Assembly: GCF_014648055.1 (NCBI RefSeq)
Contig: NZ_BMQJ01000012.1
Location: forward strand, 62,001-126,000
Origin: Streptosporangium pseudovulgare
GTDB lineage: Bacteria > Actinomycetota > Actinomycetes > Streptosporangiales > Streptosporangiaceae
Reading direction: 5' to 3'
DNA length: 64,000 bases
This document shows positions 56,526-64,000 of this stretch, one piece after another (positions within the stretch are counted from its first letter, which is position 1; every line of letters starts with the position of its first letter). The notes beneath the pieces were generated by a model, which was given only the letters and a program-made list of their open reading frames with translations, was not told where the DNA came from and made no database searches. The position numbers and the translations under genes are program-made.

Positions 56526-57596
56526 TCAGCCGCGGGCTGAGGCGAAGGAGTAGTCGGTGTAGCCGTGCCCGCCGCCGCCGTAGTAGGTCGCGGGGTCGGG
56601 GTGGTTCAGCGGCGCGCCGGTGCGCAGCCGTTCCACCAGGTCGGGATTGGCGAGGAAGGCCCGGCCGAAGGCGATGAGGTCGGCCCCGGCGGCGAGCCAC
56701 CCCTCGGCGGCGGCCCGGCCGCCGTCGTCGGGGAACTCGCCCCCCGACCGCGGCGCCACCACCAGGGCGCCGGGCCAGGCCGCCCGGATCCGGGCGGCGA
56801 GCGGCGTGCCCGCCGCGACGCCCGCGAGGTGGAAATACGCCAGGCCCAGCGGGGCGAGGGCGGCGGCCAGCGCCGGGTAGACCAGTTCGAGGTCGTCCTC
56901 GGCGATGTCGTTGTGCGGGTCGCCCGGGGTGACGCGCAGCCCCACCCGGTCCCCGCCGACCGCCTCCGCCACGGCCGCGGCGAGTTCGACGGCGAAGCGG
57001 AGCCGGTCGCGCCCGTAGACGTCGCCGCGGTGGTTGGTGCCCGAGGCGAGGAACTGGTGGATCAGGTAGCCGTTGCCGCCGTGCAGCTCGACCCCGTCGA
57101 ATCCGGCGTCGAGGGCCAGCCGGGCGGCGCGGGCGAAGTCGCCGATCGTCGCCCGCGTCTCGGCGGTGCTCAGCTCCCGGGGGACGGGCAGGTCCCGGTG
57201 CCCGCCGAGGGTGAAGATCCGCCCGGCGGCCCGCACCGGCGACGGCGCCACGGGCCGCAGCCCGTTGACGCTCTGGTGGCCGATGCGGCCGGCGTGCATG
57301 AGCTGGGCGAAGATCCGGCCGCCTGCCGCGTGCACCGCGTCGGTCACCGCCCGCCACGCCCTGACCTGCTCGGCGGTGTGCAGGCCCGGGGTCCCCGGGT
57401 GACCCTGCCCGGCCTGGCTCGGCTGGGCGCCCTCGGAGACGATCAGCCCCGCGGTGGCCCGCTGCGCGTAGTACACGGCCGTCTCCGCCGCGGGCACCCC
57501 GCGGTGGTCGGCGCGGCTGCGGGTCATCGGTGACATCACCAGCCGGTTGGGCAGGCGGAGCCGTCCCAGCCGCGCGGGCTCGAACAGGTCTGGCAT
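56526..57596 (-). CDS. Old yellow enzyme family NADH:flavin oxidoreductase
   Basis: 356 residues from ATG 57596 with GGAAGGG upstream. The FMN barrel motifs are LPNRLVMSPMTRSRAD, IVSEGAQPSQAGQG, HAAGGRIFAQLMHAGRIGHQ, GFDGVELHGGNGYLIHQFLA, SGTNHRGDVYGRDR (with the proton-donor Tyr region) and the phosphate-binding DLIAFGRAFLANP. The enzyme reduces activated C=C bonds with NAD(P)H. It lies downstream of the TPR gene on the same strand, separated by tandem repeats, so membership in the peptide cassette is possible but not shown. Confidence 0.9.
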   Translation of the reverse strand: MPDLFEPARLGRLRLPNRLVMSPMTRSRADHRGVPAAETAVYYAQRATAGLIVSEGAQPSQAGQGHPGTPGLHTAEQVRAWRAVTDAVHAAGGRIFAQLMHAGRIGHQSVNGLRPVAPSPVRAAGRIFTLGGHRDLPVPRELSTAETRATIGDFARAARLALDAGFDGVELHGGNGYLIHQFLASGTNHRGDVYGRDRLRFAVELAAAVAEAVGGDRVGLRVTPGDPHNDIAEDDLELVYPALAAALAPLGLAYFHLAGVAAGTPLAARIRAAWPGALVVAPRSGGEFPDDGGRAAAEGWLAAGADLIAFGRAFLANPDLVERLRTGAPLNHPDPATYYGGGGHGYTDYSFASARG

Positions 57597-57707
57597 GGCG
57601 CGTCCCTTCCGCGGGTCGTTCTCAAGGCCCACGCCGGCCGTGGGTCGTTCCCGGGCCGGCGCGCCGGCCGCGGATCGTTCTCAGGCCGGCGCGTCAGCAC
57701 GTCCGCT

Positions 57708-57803
57708 CAGGCCGGCACGTCGGCCCAGGCTCAGGCCGGCACGTCGGCCCAGGCTCAGGCCGGCACGTCGGCCCAGGCTCAGGCCGGCACGTCGGCCGCG
57801 GCG
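57708..57803. repeat. 24-bp tandem repeat covering the end of the TPR gene
   Basis: The unit starts CAGGCCGGCACGTCGGCC. Three full copies (57708, 57732, 57756) and a fourth that includes the last codons and stop of the TPR gene (57780). Each copy carries the same in-frame TGA, so the gene end itself has been duplicated. Confidence 0.85.
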
Positions 57804-59911
57804 GGCTCGCCCAGCGCCGCCCGGCAGGCGTCCAGCCGTTCCTGGCTGTCCTCGTCGCCGGTCGCGGCCAGCACGATCTCGTAGTCGGCGGCGGCCTCGG
57901 CGTAGCGGCCCGACTCCTGGTGGACGACGGCCCGGTTGAACCGCATCTCGGGCGTGCCGCCCAGCTCGACCGCCCGGTCCAGGTCGTGGGCGGCTCCGGC
58001 GAGGTCCCCGGCCGCGTAGGCGAGCTCGCCGCGCAGCGCCCACGCCTCGGCGAGCCGTTCGTCACGGCCGATCGCGGCCGACAGCGCCTCGCGGGCCGCG
58101 TCGGAGTCGTCCCGCTCGGCGAGCAGCCGGCCCTTCAGGCACAGCAGGTGGGCGTTGTCCGGCGCGAGCTCCAGCCCTTCGGTGACGTCCCGCCAGGCGG
58201 CGTCGGTCTCCCCCAGGTCGCACAGCAGCCCGGCGCGGTTCACCCGGGCGTCGAGGTGGGCGGGGTCGAGTTCGAGGGTGTAGCCGAAGTCGGCCAGCGC
58301 CCCGCGCACGTCACCGAGTTCGAGGCGGGCGTCACCGAGGTTGTAGTACGCCTCGGGGAACGGCGGCGACAGGCGCAGCGCGCGCTCGTAGGCGGCGACG
58401 GCCTCCTCGTCGCGGCCGAGGCGCCGCAGGATGTTGCCGACGTTGAAGTGGTGCTCGGGGAAGTCGGGGTCGAGTTCGACGACCGCGAGGTAGTCGCTCA
58501 ACGACTCCTCCAGCCTGCCCATCATGCCGAGGACCTGCGCGCGGTTGTAGCGCAGCACCGCGCGGTGCAGGGCGTGCTCGCCGGGTTCCAGCTCCCGGTC
58601 CAGCCGGGCCATGCCGTCCTCCAGCATCCGCAGCGCCTCGTCCGCCCGCTTCTGGCGCACCTCGACCAGCGCGAGCCCGTTGTGGCCGAAGACCGAGTGG
58701 AAGGCCCGCTTCTTCGGGTCCTCCACCAGGGAGGCGATCGCGATGGACATGTTCATCCACATCCGCGCCCGCTGGTAGTCGCGCCGCGGCTCGGGGTAGT
58801 GCCGGGCGTACAGCATGGCGGTGCTGTAGGCCAGCTCCATGTGGACGATGGGGTCGGCGCTGACGGCCCGTGCCTCGTCGTAGATCGTCATCGCCTCGTC
58901 GGCCCGGCCGAGGGAGGCGAGCGTGGTGCTGGTGGCGTTGGTGAAGTGCCACCACAGCTCCTCCTGCGTCGACCGGTCCACCAGCGCCCTGCCGCGCAGG
59001 CCCAGGTCGGCGGCGGCCTGGTAGAGGCCGATGCCCCGGCAGTGGTCCATCGCCAGGCGCAGGGCGGCCAGTCCGGCGCCGGACGGGTCGGTGCCGTGCT
59101 CGGCGTGGTACGGGATCGCGCCCAGCGACAGGGAGAACTCGCCCCGGCCGGCCAGCGCCGCCGCCCGCTCGTCGTGCAGCCGCGCACGCTCGGCGGCGGG
59201 CAGCGCCTCGTAGGCGGCGAGCAGCAGCGGGTCGTCGTCGGTGCAGTCGCCCTCGACGTAGGCGCGCGCGGCGGCCGTCGCGTCCACGGCCCCGGCGTCC
59301 GGAGCGGCGGAGGTCAGGACGGCGGCGGGAGCGTCCACCGGTACGGCGTGGCGCGCGAGGACGCGCGCCAGCGAGATCGTGACCTCGCCCGGCGGGTCGG
59401 GGACCGGTTCGGGCCCGGTGCCGACGACGACGGTCAGCCCGTCCAGGTCGCCGCGGCGCAGCAGCACGGCGACGAGTTCCTGGTCGGTCGGGTCGGCGTG
59501 GTGCACGTTCTCGAAGACGAGGGTGCGGGGCCCTCCGCCGAGTGCCGCCAGGTGGTCGCGCAGCAGCTCGGCCAGGCCGTTGGAGATGTTCAGGGTGTGC
59601 AGCCGGGAGTAGAAGCGGGTGCGCTCCCCCTTGCCGGCCTGCCACTCCAGCGAGGTCCACGCGGGCGGCACCAGGCGGGCCAGCTCCGGGGTGCTGGTCA
59701 GGATCTCGATGTTGTGCGCGGGCCCCAGCTCGGGCCGGCGCTCCAGCGCCTCCGGCGCGATCGCCCGCATCAGCGTGCCGGCCGCCGTGTACGGCCCGCG
59801 CAGCCGCCGGTGGGCGTCGAGCACCATCAGCACCGGCGGCAGGTCGAGTCCTTCCCGCAGCAGGTCGCGGTCGCGGCGCCGGGCGGCCCGGATCCAGTGG
59901 TGGTTACCCAT
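57779..59911 (-). CDS. TPR protein with degenerate NTPase-like N-terminus
   Basis: 710 residues, ATG with AAAGGGA seven bases upstream. Residues 1-190 resemble the STAND/AAA part of transcriptional activators (VLMVLDAHRRLRGPYTAAGT and a Walker-B-like RTLVFENVHHADPTDQELVA), but no Walker A P-loop is present, so ATP hydrolysis is doubtful. From about 255 the protein is a helical solenoid, with clear TPRs from 430 (YNRAQVLGMMGRLEESLSDY, HFNVGNILRRLGRDEEAVAA, YYNLGDARLELGDVRGALAD). It follows the metalloprotease by 12 bases and is surely co-transcribed. A scaffold or regulatory partner for peptide maturation is an inference. Confidence 0.8.
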   Translation of the reverse strand: MGNHHWIRAARRRDRDLLREGLDLPPVLMVLDAHRRLRGPYTAAGTLMRAIAPEALERRPELGPAHNIEILTSTPELARLVPPAWTSLEWQAGKGERTRFYSRLHTLNISNGLAELLRDHLAALGGGPRTLVFENVHHADPTDQELVAVLLRRGDLDGLTVVVGTGPEPVPDPPGEVTISLARVLARHAVPVDAPAAVLTSAAPDAGAVDATAAARAYVEGDCTDDDPLLLAAYEALPAAERARLHDERAAALAGRGEFSLSLGAIPYHAEHGTDPSGAGLAALRLAMDHCRGIGLYQAAADLGLRGRALVDRSTQEELWWHFTNATSTTLASLGRADEAMTIYDEARAVSADPIVHMELAYSTAMLYARHYPEPRRDYQRARMWMNMSIAIASLVEDPKKRAFHSVFGHNGLALVEVRQKRADEALRMLEDGMARLDRELEPGEHALHRAVLRYNRAQVLGMMGRLEESLSDYLAVVELDPDFPEHHFNVGNILRRLGRDEEAVAAYERALRLSPPFPEAYYNLGDARLELGDVRGALADFGYTLELDPAHLDARVNRAGLLCDLGETDAAWRDVTEGLELAPDNAHLLCLKGRLLAERDDSDAAREALSAAIGRDERLAEAWALRGELAYAAGDLAGAAHDLDRAVELGGTPEMRFNRAVVHQESGRYAEAAADYEIVLAATGDEDSQERLDACRAALGEPAAADVPA

Positions 59912-59923
59912 GGTGCGTCCCTT

Positions 59924-61228
59924 TCAGGTGATGACGTGTTCGAGCCGCTGTCTCCGGTCGCGGTATCGCTCCCGGGCCGCCACCCAGGCGAGAACGACGA
60001 GCTGCGCGAGGATGAATCCGCAGAAGACGAGCGAGTCCAGCAGCTCCGGCCAGGACGCGCCGTGGCCGGTGAACCGGCCGAGGATCCCGACGAACATCTG
60101 GTAGACGATCGGGGCGACCGCGACGAGGAACGTGGTCAGGCTCACCGTGTAGCCGGCGACGATCAGCCAGGAGTACCACCGGGCGACGCGCCGGTCGGTG
60201 GGGTGCCAGTCGGACTCCTCGACGAGCCGGTCTCGCCGGCCGAGCAGCCGGTTCACCCGGTTGGCCAGCATCTGCCGGGCCGTGGTGTGCAGGTCGACGC
60301 AGCCGAGCGCGGTGGAGACGAGGACGTAGAGGTCGGTGCGGAGGTACAGGGAGAACTGCCAGAGGATGCGGAGCAGTACGGCGAAGGCGAACGCCAGGCA
60401 GAACCTCCCGGCGAAGGAGAGCGCGCCCCCCGGCTGCCTGGTGAGGTCGGCAGCGATCGTCAGGGCCGCCATCACGACCACGTCCGCCAGCATCCCGGCC
60501 ACGATCGGCAGGTACCGTTTCCGCCGGGGCACCGCGACCAGCCCGTCCAGCGACGTCTCCAGCACGACGAAGTAGAACCTGCGGGAGATCCGCAGGCTGG
60601 AGCGCAGACCCAGCCGCCGCCCGGCGAGCGCGTGGAAGCTCTCGTGCAGCAGCAGCTGCGGGATGGCCACGACGAACAGCGCCGCCTGGATGACGGTGTA
60701 GTAATCGGTGAAGAAGACGTTGCGGTAGCTCGGCACCAGGTCGGGCCGGCGCGCCATCGCGACCAGCGCCCATCCGACGACGGCCGCGTAGCAGATCCAG
60801 GCGGGGGCGGAGAAGAGGGCCGCGCCGAGCCGCCGCCAGCGGACCGGCCGGTCCGCGGTGTACGGCCCGCCGGGATCGTCGGACGCGCCGGGTTCACGGG
60901 CCTCGCCGGTCTCGCCGGTCCCCCCGGTCTCGCCGGCCTCGCGGACGAAGCCGAGCTCGCCGAGCGCCGCGACCAGGTCGTCGATGTCGGGGTCCTCGTG
61001 GTAGCGCTCGGCGTACCAGGCGGCCGCCGCGCGCGGCGGGACCCCCTCCTGGAGCCTGCGCAGCAGTTCGGCGCCGTCCGCCGGGAAGATCGCGTAGGAG
61101 TCGGTGTCCGGCCTGCCGACCGTCACCTCCTCGCCGTCCTCCAGGTAGACCAGGTGGTGCAGCGGGAGCGGCCGGTCGGGGTCGTAGCGGGTCGCCGGGC
61201 CGCCGGTCACGGCCTCTGCGTCGGTCAA
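59924..61228 (-). CDS. M50-type membrane metalloprotease with PqqD/RRE-like N-terminus
   Basis: 434 residues from TTG 61228 (GGAAGGG about nine bases ahead). Residues 20-100 (LHHLVYLEDGEEVTVGRPDT through GAELLRRLQEG and DIDDLVAALGELGFV) follow the PqqD/RiPP-recognition pattern. About seven membrane helices follow, with the zinc motif LLLHESFHALAGRRLGLRSS (HExxH) on helix three and a late DLYVLVSTALGCVDLH. YydH/M50 'putative peptide zinc metalloproteases' mature or export small peptides in RiPP clusters. The 26-residue gene just upstream is the natural substrate. A Gly/Glu/Thr-rich linker separates the two parts. Confidence 0.85.
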   Translation of the reverse strand: MTDAEAVTGGPATRYDPDRPLPLHHLVYLEDGEEVTVGRPDTDSYAIFPADGAELLRRLQEGVPPRAAAAWYAERYHEDPDIDDLVAALGELGFVREAGETGGTGETGEAREPGASDDPGGPYTADRPVRWRRLGAALFSAPAWICYAAVVGWALVAMARRPDLVPSYRNVFFTDYYTVIQAALFVVAIPQLLLHESFHALAGRRLGLRSSLRISRRFYFVVLETSLDGLVAVPRRKRYLPIVAGMLADVVVMAALTIAADLTRQPGGALSFAGRFCLAFAFAVLLRILWQFSLYLRTDLYVLVSTALGCVDLHTTARQMLANRVNRLLGRRDRLVEESDWHPTDRRVARWYSWLIVAGYTVSLTTFLVAVAPIVYQMFVGILGRFTGHGASWPELLDSLVFCGFILAQLVVLAWVAARERYRDRRQRLEHVIT

Positions 61229-61524
61229 CGGGCAGCCCTTCCAGGTGGCGTCGCGCGAGGGTGGTGTGCGAGGTCGTGCGGCGGGCGGGGCCGCGGGGCG
61301 GTGTGTCCCGCGGCGGATTCCACGGTGGCGGGTCCCGTCCGGTGAGGTTCGCGGTGGCGGTCCCGCGCGGGGGGTTCCGCCTGGCGAGGTTCGCGGTGGG
61401 GTTCCCGCGGTGGGGTTCCCGCAGTGAGTTCCGCGCGGTGGAGTTTCCGCGGTGGGGTTCCGCGGCGTGGGGCGGAGCGCCGGGTGCGGACGTGCCGTAC
61501 CCGGCGCACCGCCGGGAGCCGGCG
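61229..61524. other. Gene-free low-complexity gap between peptide and protease genes
   Basis: Imperfect repeats built on GGTTCCCGCGGTGGG and GAGGTTCGCGGTGG fill most of 61300-61470. No gene is supported. The gap may set the ratio of peptide to enzyme by attenuation. Confidence 0.5.
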
Positions 61525-61605
61525 TCAGCTCACGTTCTTGTAGATCGAGCAGGCGGCGGCGGTCAGGCGGACCGGGCCGGCCTTACGGATCTTGATCTTC
61601 TTCAT
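61525..61605 (-). CDS. 26-residue peptide, candidate RiPP precursor
   Basis: ATG 61605 is preceded by GGGAGGAGGTG with ideal spacing, one of the best ribosome binding sites in the window. The product begins MKKIKIRKAGPVRLTAAAC and ends SIYKNVS. It has a Lys/Arg-rich first half, then a short Thr/Ala/Cys/Ser/Tyr segment suited to modification, with a single Cys. It heads a minus-strand set with an RRE-bearing M50 protease and a TPR protein and lies opposite a SARP regulator. I do not recognise a described RiPP class. It is too short for ordinary gene callers. Confidence 0.7.
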   Translation of the reverse strand: MKKIKIRKAGPVRLTAAACSIYKNVS

Positions 61606-62043
61606 CGTGCACCTCCTCCCGAGGTCCGAAGGTCGATGTCAACGATGGCCGCCGCCGCTGGAGCGGCGTCGCCGCGGCACTGAACCCGGCGCGGGCACGG
61701 GCGGGCGGCGCGGCCAGTGAACCGCCAGTGAACCGCCAGTGGACCCGGCGCGACCGGCCGTACGGCGCGTCCGTACGGCGGAGCGGACCCGCGCCGTGCC
61801 GGCCGTACGACAGGGCGGGCCGCGCCGTACGGCGGAGCGGAACGCGCGGTGCCGGCCGCGCCCCCGGGGCCGTCGCCGTACGGCGCGGCCCTGGGGTGGA
61901 GCGGCCATCCGGTGACGGGAAAGAGGAGGAAGTGACAGTGGTGATGGCCGGGATTGGACACATCACAATCTCGCCTTACATTCCGTCAAAACATATGATT
62001 CTCCAGATTTCCGGCACTGACCGTGGGCTCTTTCAGGAGAGAA
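61606..62043. promoter_or_regulatory. Divergent promoter region, peptide gene/SARP gene
   Basis: No gene. It contains the 11-bp direct repeats at 61716-61748, about five CCGTACGG palindromes (61755-61890) with a repeated GGAGCGGA block, and an A/T-rich pocket (61965-62025) that suits the SARP promoter. Confidence 0.5.
61716..61748. promoter_or_regulatory. Three 11-bp direct repeats, candidate SARP-binding site
   Basis: AGTGAACCGCC at 61716 and 61727, and AGTGGACCCGG at 61738. SARP activators are known to bind heptamer direct repeats with 11-bp spacing, so the period is diagnostic in kind. It lies about 110 bases before the peptide start codon. Confidence 0.5.
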
Positions 62044-64000
62044 ATGGCGGATATACGGTTCAGCCTGCTCGGTTCACTACGGGTATGGCGGGGAAATACC
62101 GAGGTCGCGATCAGCTCGGACAAACAACGGACCGTTCTCGCTCTGCTGCTGCTGAAGGCGGGGACGCCCGTCCACCGCCAGGAGATCATCGACGCCGTGT
62201 GGAGCGACGGCGCCCCGGACTCCGTGGTCAATCTCGTCCAGACCTACGTGGGGCGGCTGCGCCGCCGCGTCGATCCGTCCCATGTGGCCCGGTCCGGCGC
62301 CTCCTGGCTCGCCGGGCTGGGACCCGCGTACGCGATCCGGCTCGACCGGTGCGACACCGACCTGGTCCGCTTCCGGACGGCGGTGGCGCGGGCCGGGCGG
62401 GCCGGCTCCCCCAGGGAGACCCTGGAGCTGCTGATGCGGGCGCTGCAGCTCTGGCAGGGTCCCTGCCTGTCCGATCTCGGCCACGCGGTCCGGGGGCATC
62501 CCTGGGTCCGCGCGGCCGACCAGGAACGCGTGGACGTACTGCTGGAGGTCGCCAAGCTCGCCCTCCAACTCGGCCTGACCTGCGAGGTCATCCCGCAGCT
62601 GCGGGCCGTCGCCGCGGCCGAGCCGCTGAACGAGGCGGTGCACTCCTGGCTCGTGCTCGCCCTCGCGGGCGCCGGGGCGCAGGCCGAGGCGCTGTCCGAG
62701 TACGAGGCGACCCGCAGGAGGCTGGCGGACGAGCTCGGCATCGACCCCGGCCCGCAGCTGCGCGCGGCGCACCTGCAGGTGCTGCGGCAGGAGACGGGCC
62801 CGTCCTCCTCCTACGAGCCCTACGAGCCATACGACTCCTACGAGCCCGCGCCCTCCGGTGGAACGTTCCGTCCGTCCCTCCTGCCTCCCGACGTCGCCGA
62901 CTTCACCGGGCGGGAGAAGACGGTCGGCCGGCTCCGCGGCGCGCTGACCGCCCGCGGCACCGGGTCCGTCGCCGTGGCGCTCGTCACCGGGCAGGGCGGC
63001 GTCGGCAAGACCGCCACGGCCCTGCACGTGGCCCACCGGCTGGGCGAGGCGTTCCCGGACGGCCAGCTCTACGCCGACATGCACGGCTCCAGCGCGTGCC
63101 CCGCGGACCCGTCACGGGTGCTGGCCCGGTTCCTGCGTGCCCTCGGCGTCCACGCCTCCGCCGTTCCCCAGGACCTGGAGGAACGGATCGACCTGTACCG
63201 CAGCCGGCTCGCCGGCCGCCGGATGCTCGTGGTGCTCGACGACGTCGCCGACCACGCGCAGGCCAGGCCGCTGCTGCCCGGCTCGCCCAGCTGCTCGGTC
63301 ATCGTGACCAGCCGCTCCCGGCTGCCCGGCTGGCCGGGCGCCGCCCGCGTCGAGCTGGAGCCGCTGGAGCCGGGGGAGGCCGCGGACATGCTGGCGAACG
63401 TCCTCGGCCGCGAGCGCGTCACCGCGGAGCCCGAGGCCGCCGCCGAGGTCACCCGGCTGTGCGGGCACCTGCCGCTGGCGCTGCGCGCCGCAGGGACGCG
63501 GCTCGCCGGCCGTACGCACTGGACGCTCTCGCGGTTCGCCGAGCGGCTGGACCGCGACGGCCTCGACGAGCTGGCCCTCGGCGACCCGGACGTCAGGGGA
63601 GGCATCGCCGCCGACTACCACCGGCTGGACGAGGCGGCGCGGCGGGCCGTCCGCCTCCTCGGCGTCCTGGACCTCCCCTCCTTCGCCACGTGGACCATCG
63701 CGATGGTGCTGGAGACGTCCCAGGAGGCGGCGGAGGAGCTCGCCGACTCCCTCGCCGACGCGCGCATGCTGGAGATCACCGAACCGGACGCCGCCGGCCA
63801 GACCCGCTACCGGTTCCACGAGCTCGTCCGCCGCTACGCCCGCGAGCAGGCCGCGCTGGAGGAGAGCGGCACCGTCGTCGACGTGGTGATCACCCGCACC
63901 CTGGCAGCCTTCCTCACCCTGGCGCAGGAGGCCGACGAGCGCCTGCCGGCGGCCCGGTACACCCCGGTGCGGGGCAGGGCGCCGCGCTGGCCGCCGCCGG
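62044..64000 (+). CDS. AfsR/SARP-type transcriptional activator with NB-ARC domain (3' end outside window)
   Basis: At least 652 residues; ATG 62044 with AGGAGA four bases ahead; no stop before the right edge. Residues 1-95 are the OmpR-like winged helix (RFSLLGSLRVWRGNTEVAIS, HRQEIIDAVWSDGAPDSVVN, YVGRLRRRVDP). Residues 100-250 are the BTAD (LWQGPCLSDLG, ALSEYEATRRRLADELGIDP). A Tyr/Glu/Pro linker (YEPYEPYDSYEP) leads to an NB-ARC ATPase with P-loop VALVTGQGGVGKTATALHVA and MLVVLDDVADHAQARPLLPG. Such proteins switch on secondary-metabolite genes; the divergent peptide cassette is the obvious target. Confidence 0.92.
   Translation, partial: MADIRFSLLGSLRVWRGNTEVAISSDKQRTVLALLLLKAGTPVHRQEIIDAVWSDGAPDSVVNLVQTYVGRLRRRVDPSHVARSGASWLAGLGPAYAIRLDRCDTDLVRFRTAVARAGRAGSPRETLELLMRALQLWQGPCLSDLGHAVRGHPWVRAADQERVDVLLEVAKLALQLGLTCEVIPQLRAVAAAEPLNEAVHSWLVLALAGAGAQAEALSEYEATRRRLADELGIDPGPQLRAAHLQVLRQETGPSSSYEPYEPYDSYEPAPSGGTFRPSLLPPDVADFTGREKTVGRLRGALTARGTGSVAVALVTGQGGVGKTATALHVAHRLGEAFPDGQLYADMHGSSACPADPSRVLARFLRALGVHASAVPQDLEERIDLYRSRLAGRRMLVVLDDVADHAQARPLLPGSPSCSVIVTSRSRLPGWPGAARVELEPLEPGEAADMLANVLGRERVTAEPEAAAEVTRLCGHLPLALRAAGTRLAGRTHWTLSRFAERLDRDGLDELALGDPDVRGGIAADYHRLDEAARRAVRLLGVLDLPSFATWTIAMVLETSQEAAEELADSLADARMLEITEPDAAGQTRYRFHELVRRYAREQAALEESGTVVDVVITRTLAAFLTLAQEADERLPAARYTPVRGRAPRWPPP

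Noticed and set aside
57530-61345. A 1,271-codon open frame on the plus strand
   Set aside because: It is antisense to three well-supported genes with family motifs, and its composition (Gly/Arg/Val/Gln) is that of a high-GC shadow frame.
1-64000. CRISPR array or insertion sequence
   Set aside because: The tandem repeats present are contiguous without spacers, and no transposase gene with inverted ends was found.

Overview
The window is high-GC actinomycete DNA. Its chromosomal gene order (ssd-tadA, acs, DUF1469, epoxide-hydrolase-like gene, marP, Nudix, nth, crp, metallo-beta-lactamase, ridA, two Get3/ArsA-like ATPases, whiB4-like gene, ponA2-like gene, phosphoesterase) matches, from memory, the Mycobacterium tuberculosis Rv3659c-Rv3683 block. 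Protein styles (SARP regulator, DUF4253, DUF2637-like Spd protein, SD-led and GTGA-coupled genes) fit a Streptosporangiales-type organism such as Streptosporangium or Nonomuraea. No species name can be fixed from the sequence alone.

Region 1 (1 to about 16,760) is a conjugative mobile element of the actinomycete integrative/plasmid type. It carries winged-helix replication or control proteins, a GntR repressor with operator-like palindromes, a HIRAN-domain protein, a membrane-anchored 12-residue-repeat protein, a tyrosine recombinase, an operon of four small coupled genes, a phased repeat array, an FtsK/TraB-type translocase, a Rep-like protein and a DUF2637/Spd-like membrane protein. Its right end lies inside the P-loop codons of a tadA/cpaF pilus ATPase gene, which is cut off there. 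The left end is outside the window.

Region 2 (about 16,760 to 41,450) is conserved chromosome: the broken tad locus (ssd, tadA'), a degenerate Fic-like gene, acs with a coupled membrane gene, nhaA with a possibly structured leader, then the mycobacteria-like block through ponA2, YqeY, a phosphoesterase and tRNA-Pro(CGG). Several intergenic gaps hold minisatellites with periods of 33, 35, 18 and 8 bp.

Region 3 (41,450 to 45,430) is a small accessory stretch after the tRNA: a DUF4253 gene, a broken alpha/beta hydrolase, an aldo-keto reductase and an HxlR regulator. A promoter segment of about 85 bp with a GAAGTG-CC-CACTTC palindrome occurs in front of both the reductase and the regulator.

Region 4 (45,430 to 54,660) looks like one sialic acid utilisation locus: a divergent GntR/FadR regulator, then a lipoprotein binding protein, DppB permease, a fused DppC-DppD protein, DppF ATPase, NanA-like lyase, ROK kinase and NanE epimerase. 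Most genes are coupled by overlapping stop/start codons, and a strong hairpin ends the operon.

Region 5 (54,660 to 64,000) begins with an archaeal-type aspartyl-tRNA synthetase behind a T-box leader that can mask its ribosome binding site. It continues with an old-yellow-enzyme reductase and then a candidate peptide (RiPP-like) cassette on the minus strand: a 26-residue peptide gene with a near-perfect Shine-Dalgarno sequence, an M50 metalloprotease with a PqqD/RRE-like N-terminus, and a TPR protein with a degenerate NTPase domain. A divergent AfsR/SARP-type regulator runs off the right edge, and an 11-bp direct repeat between it and the peptide gene is a candidate SARP site. This cassette is the best candidate for an undescribed system in the window.
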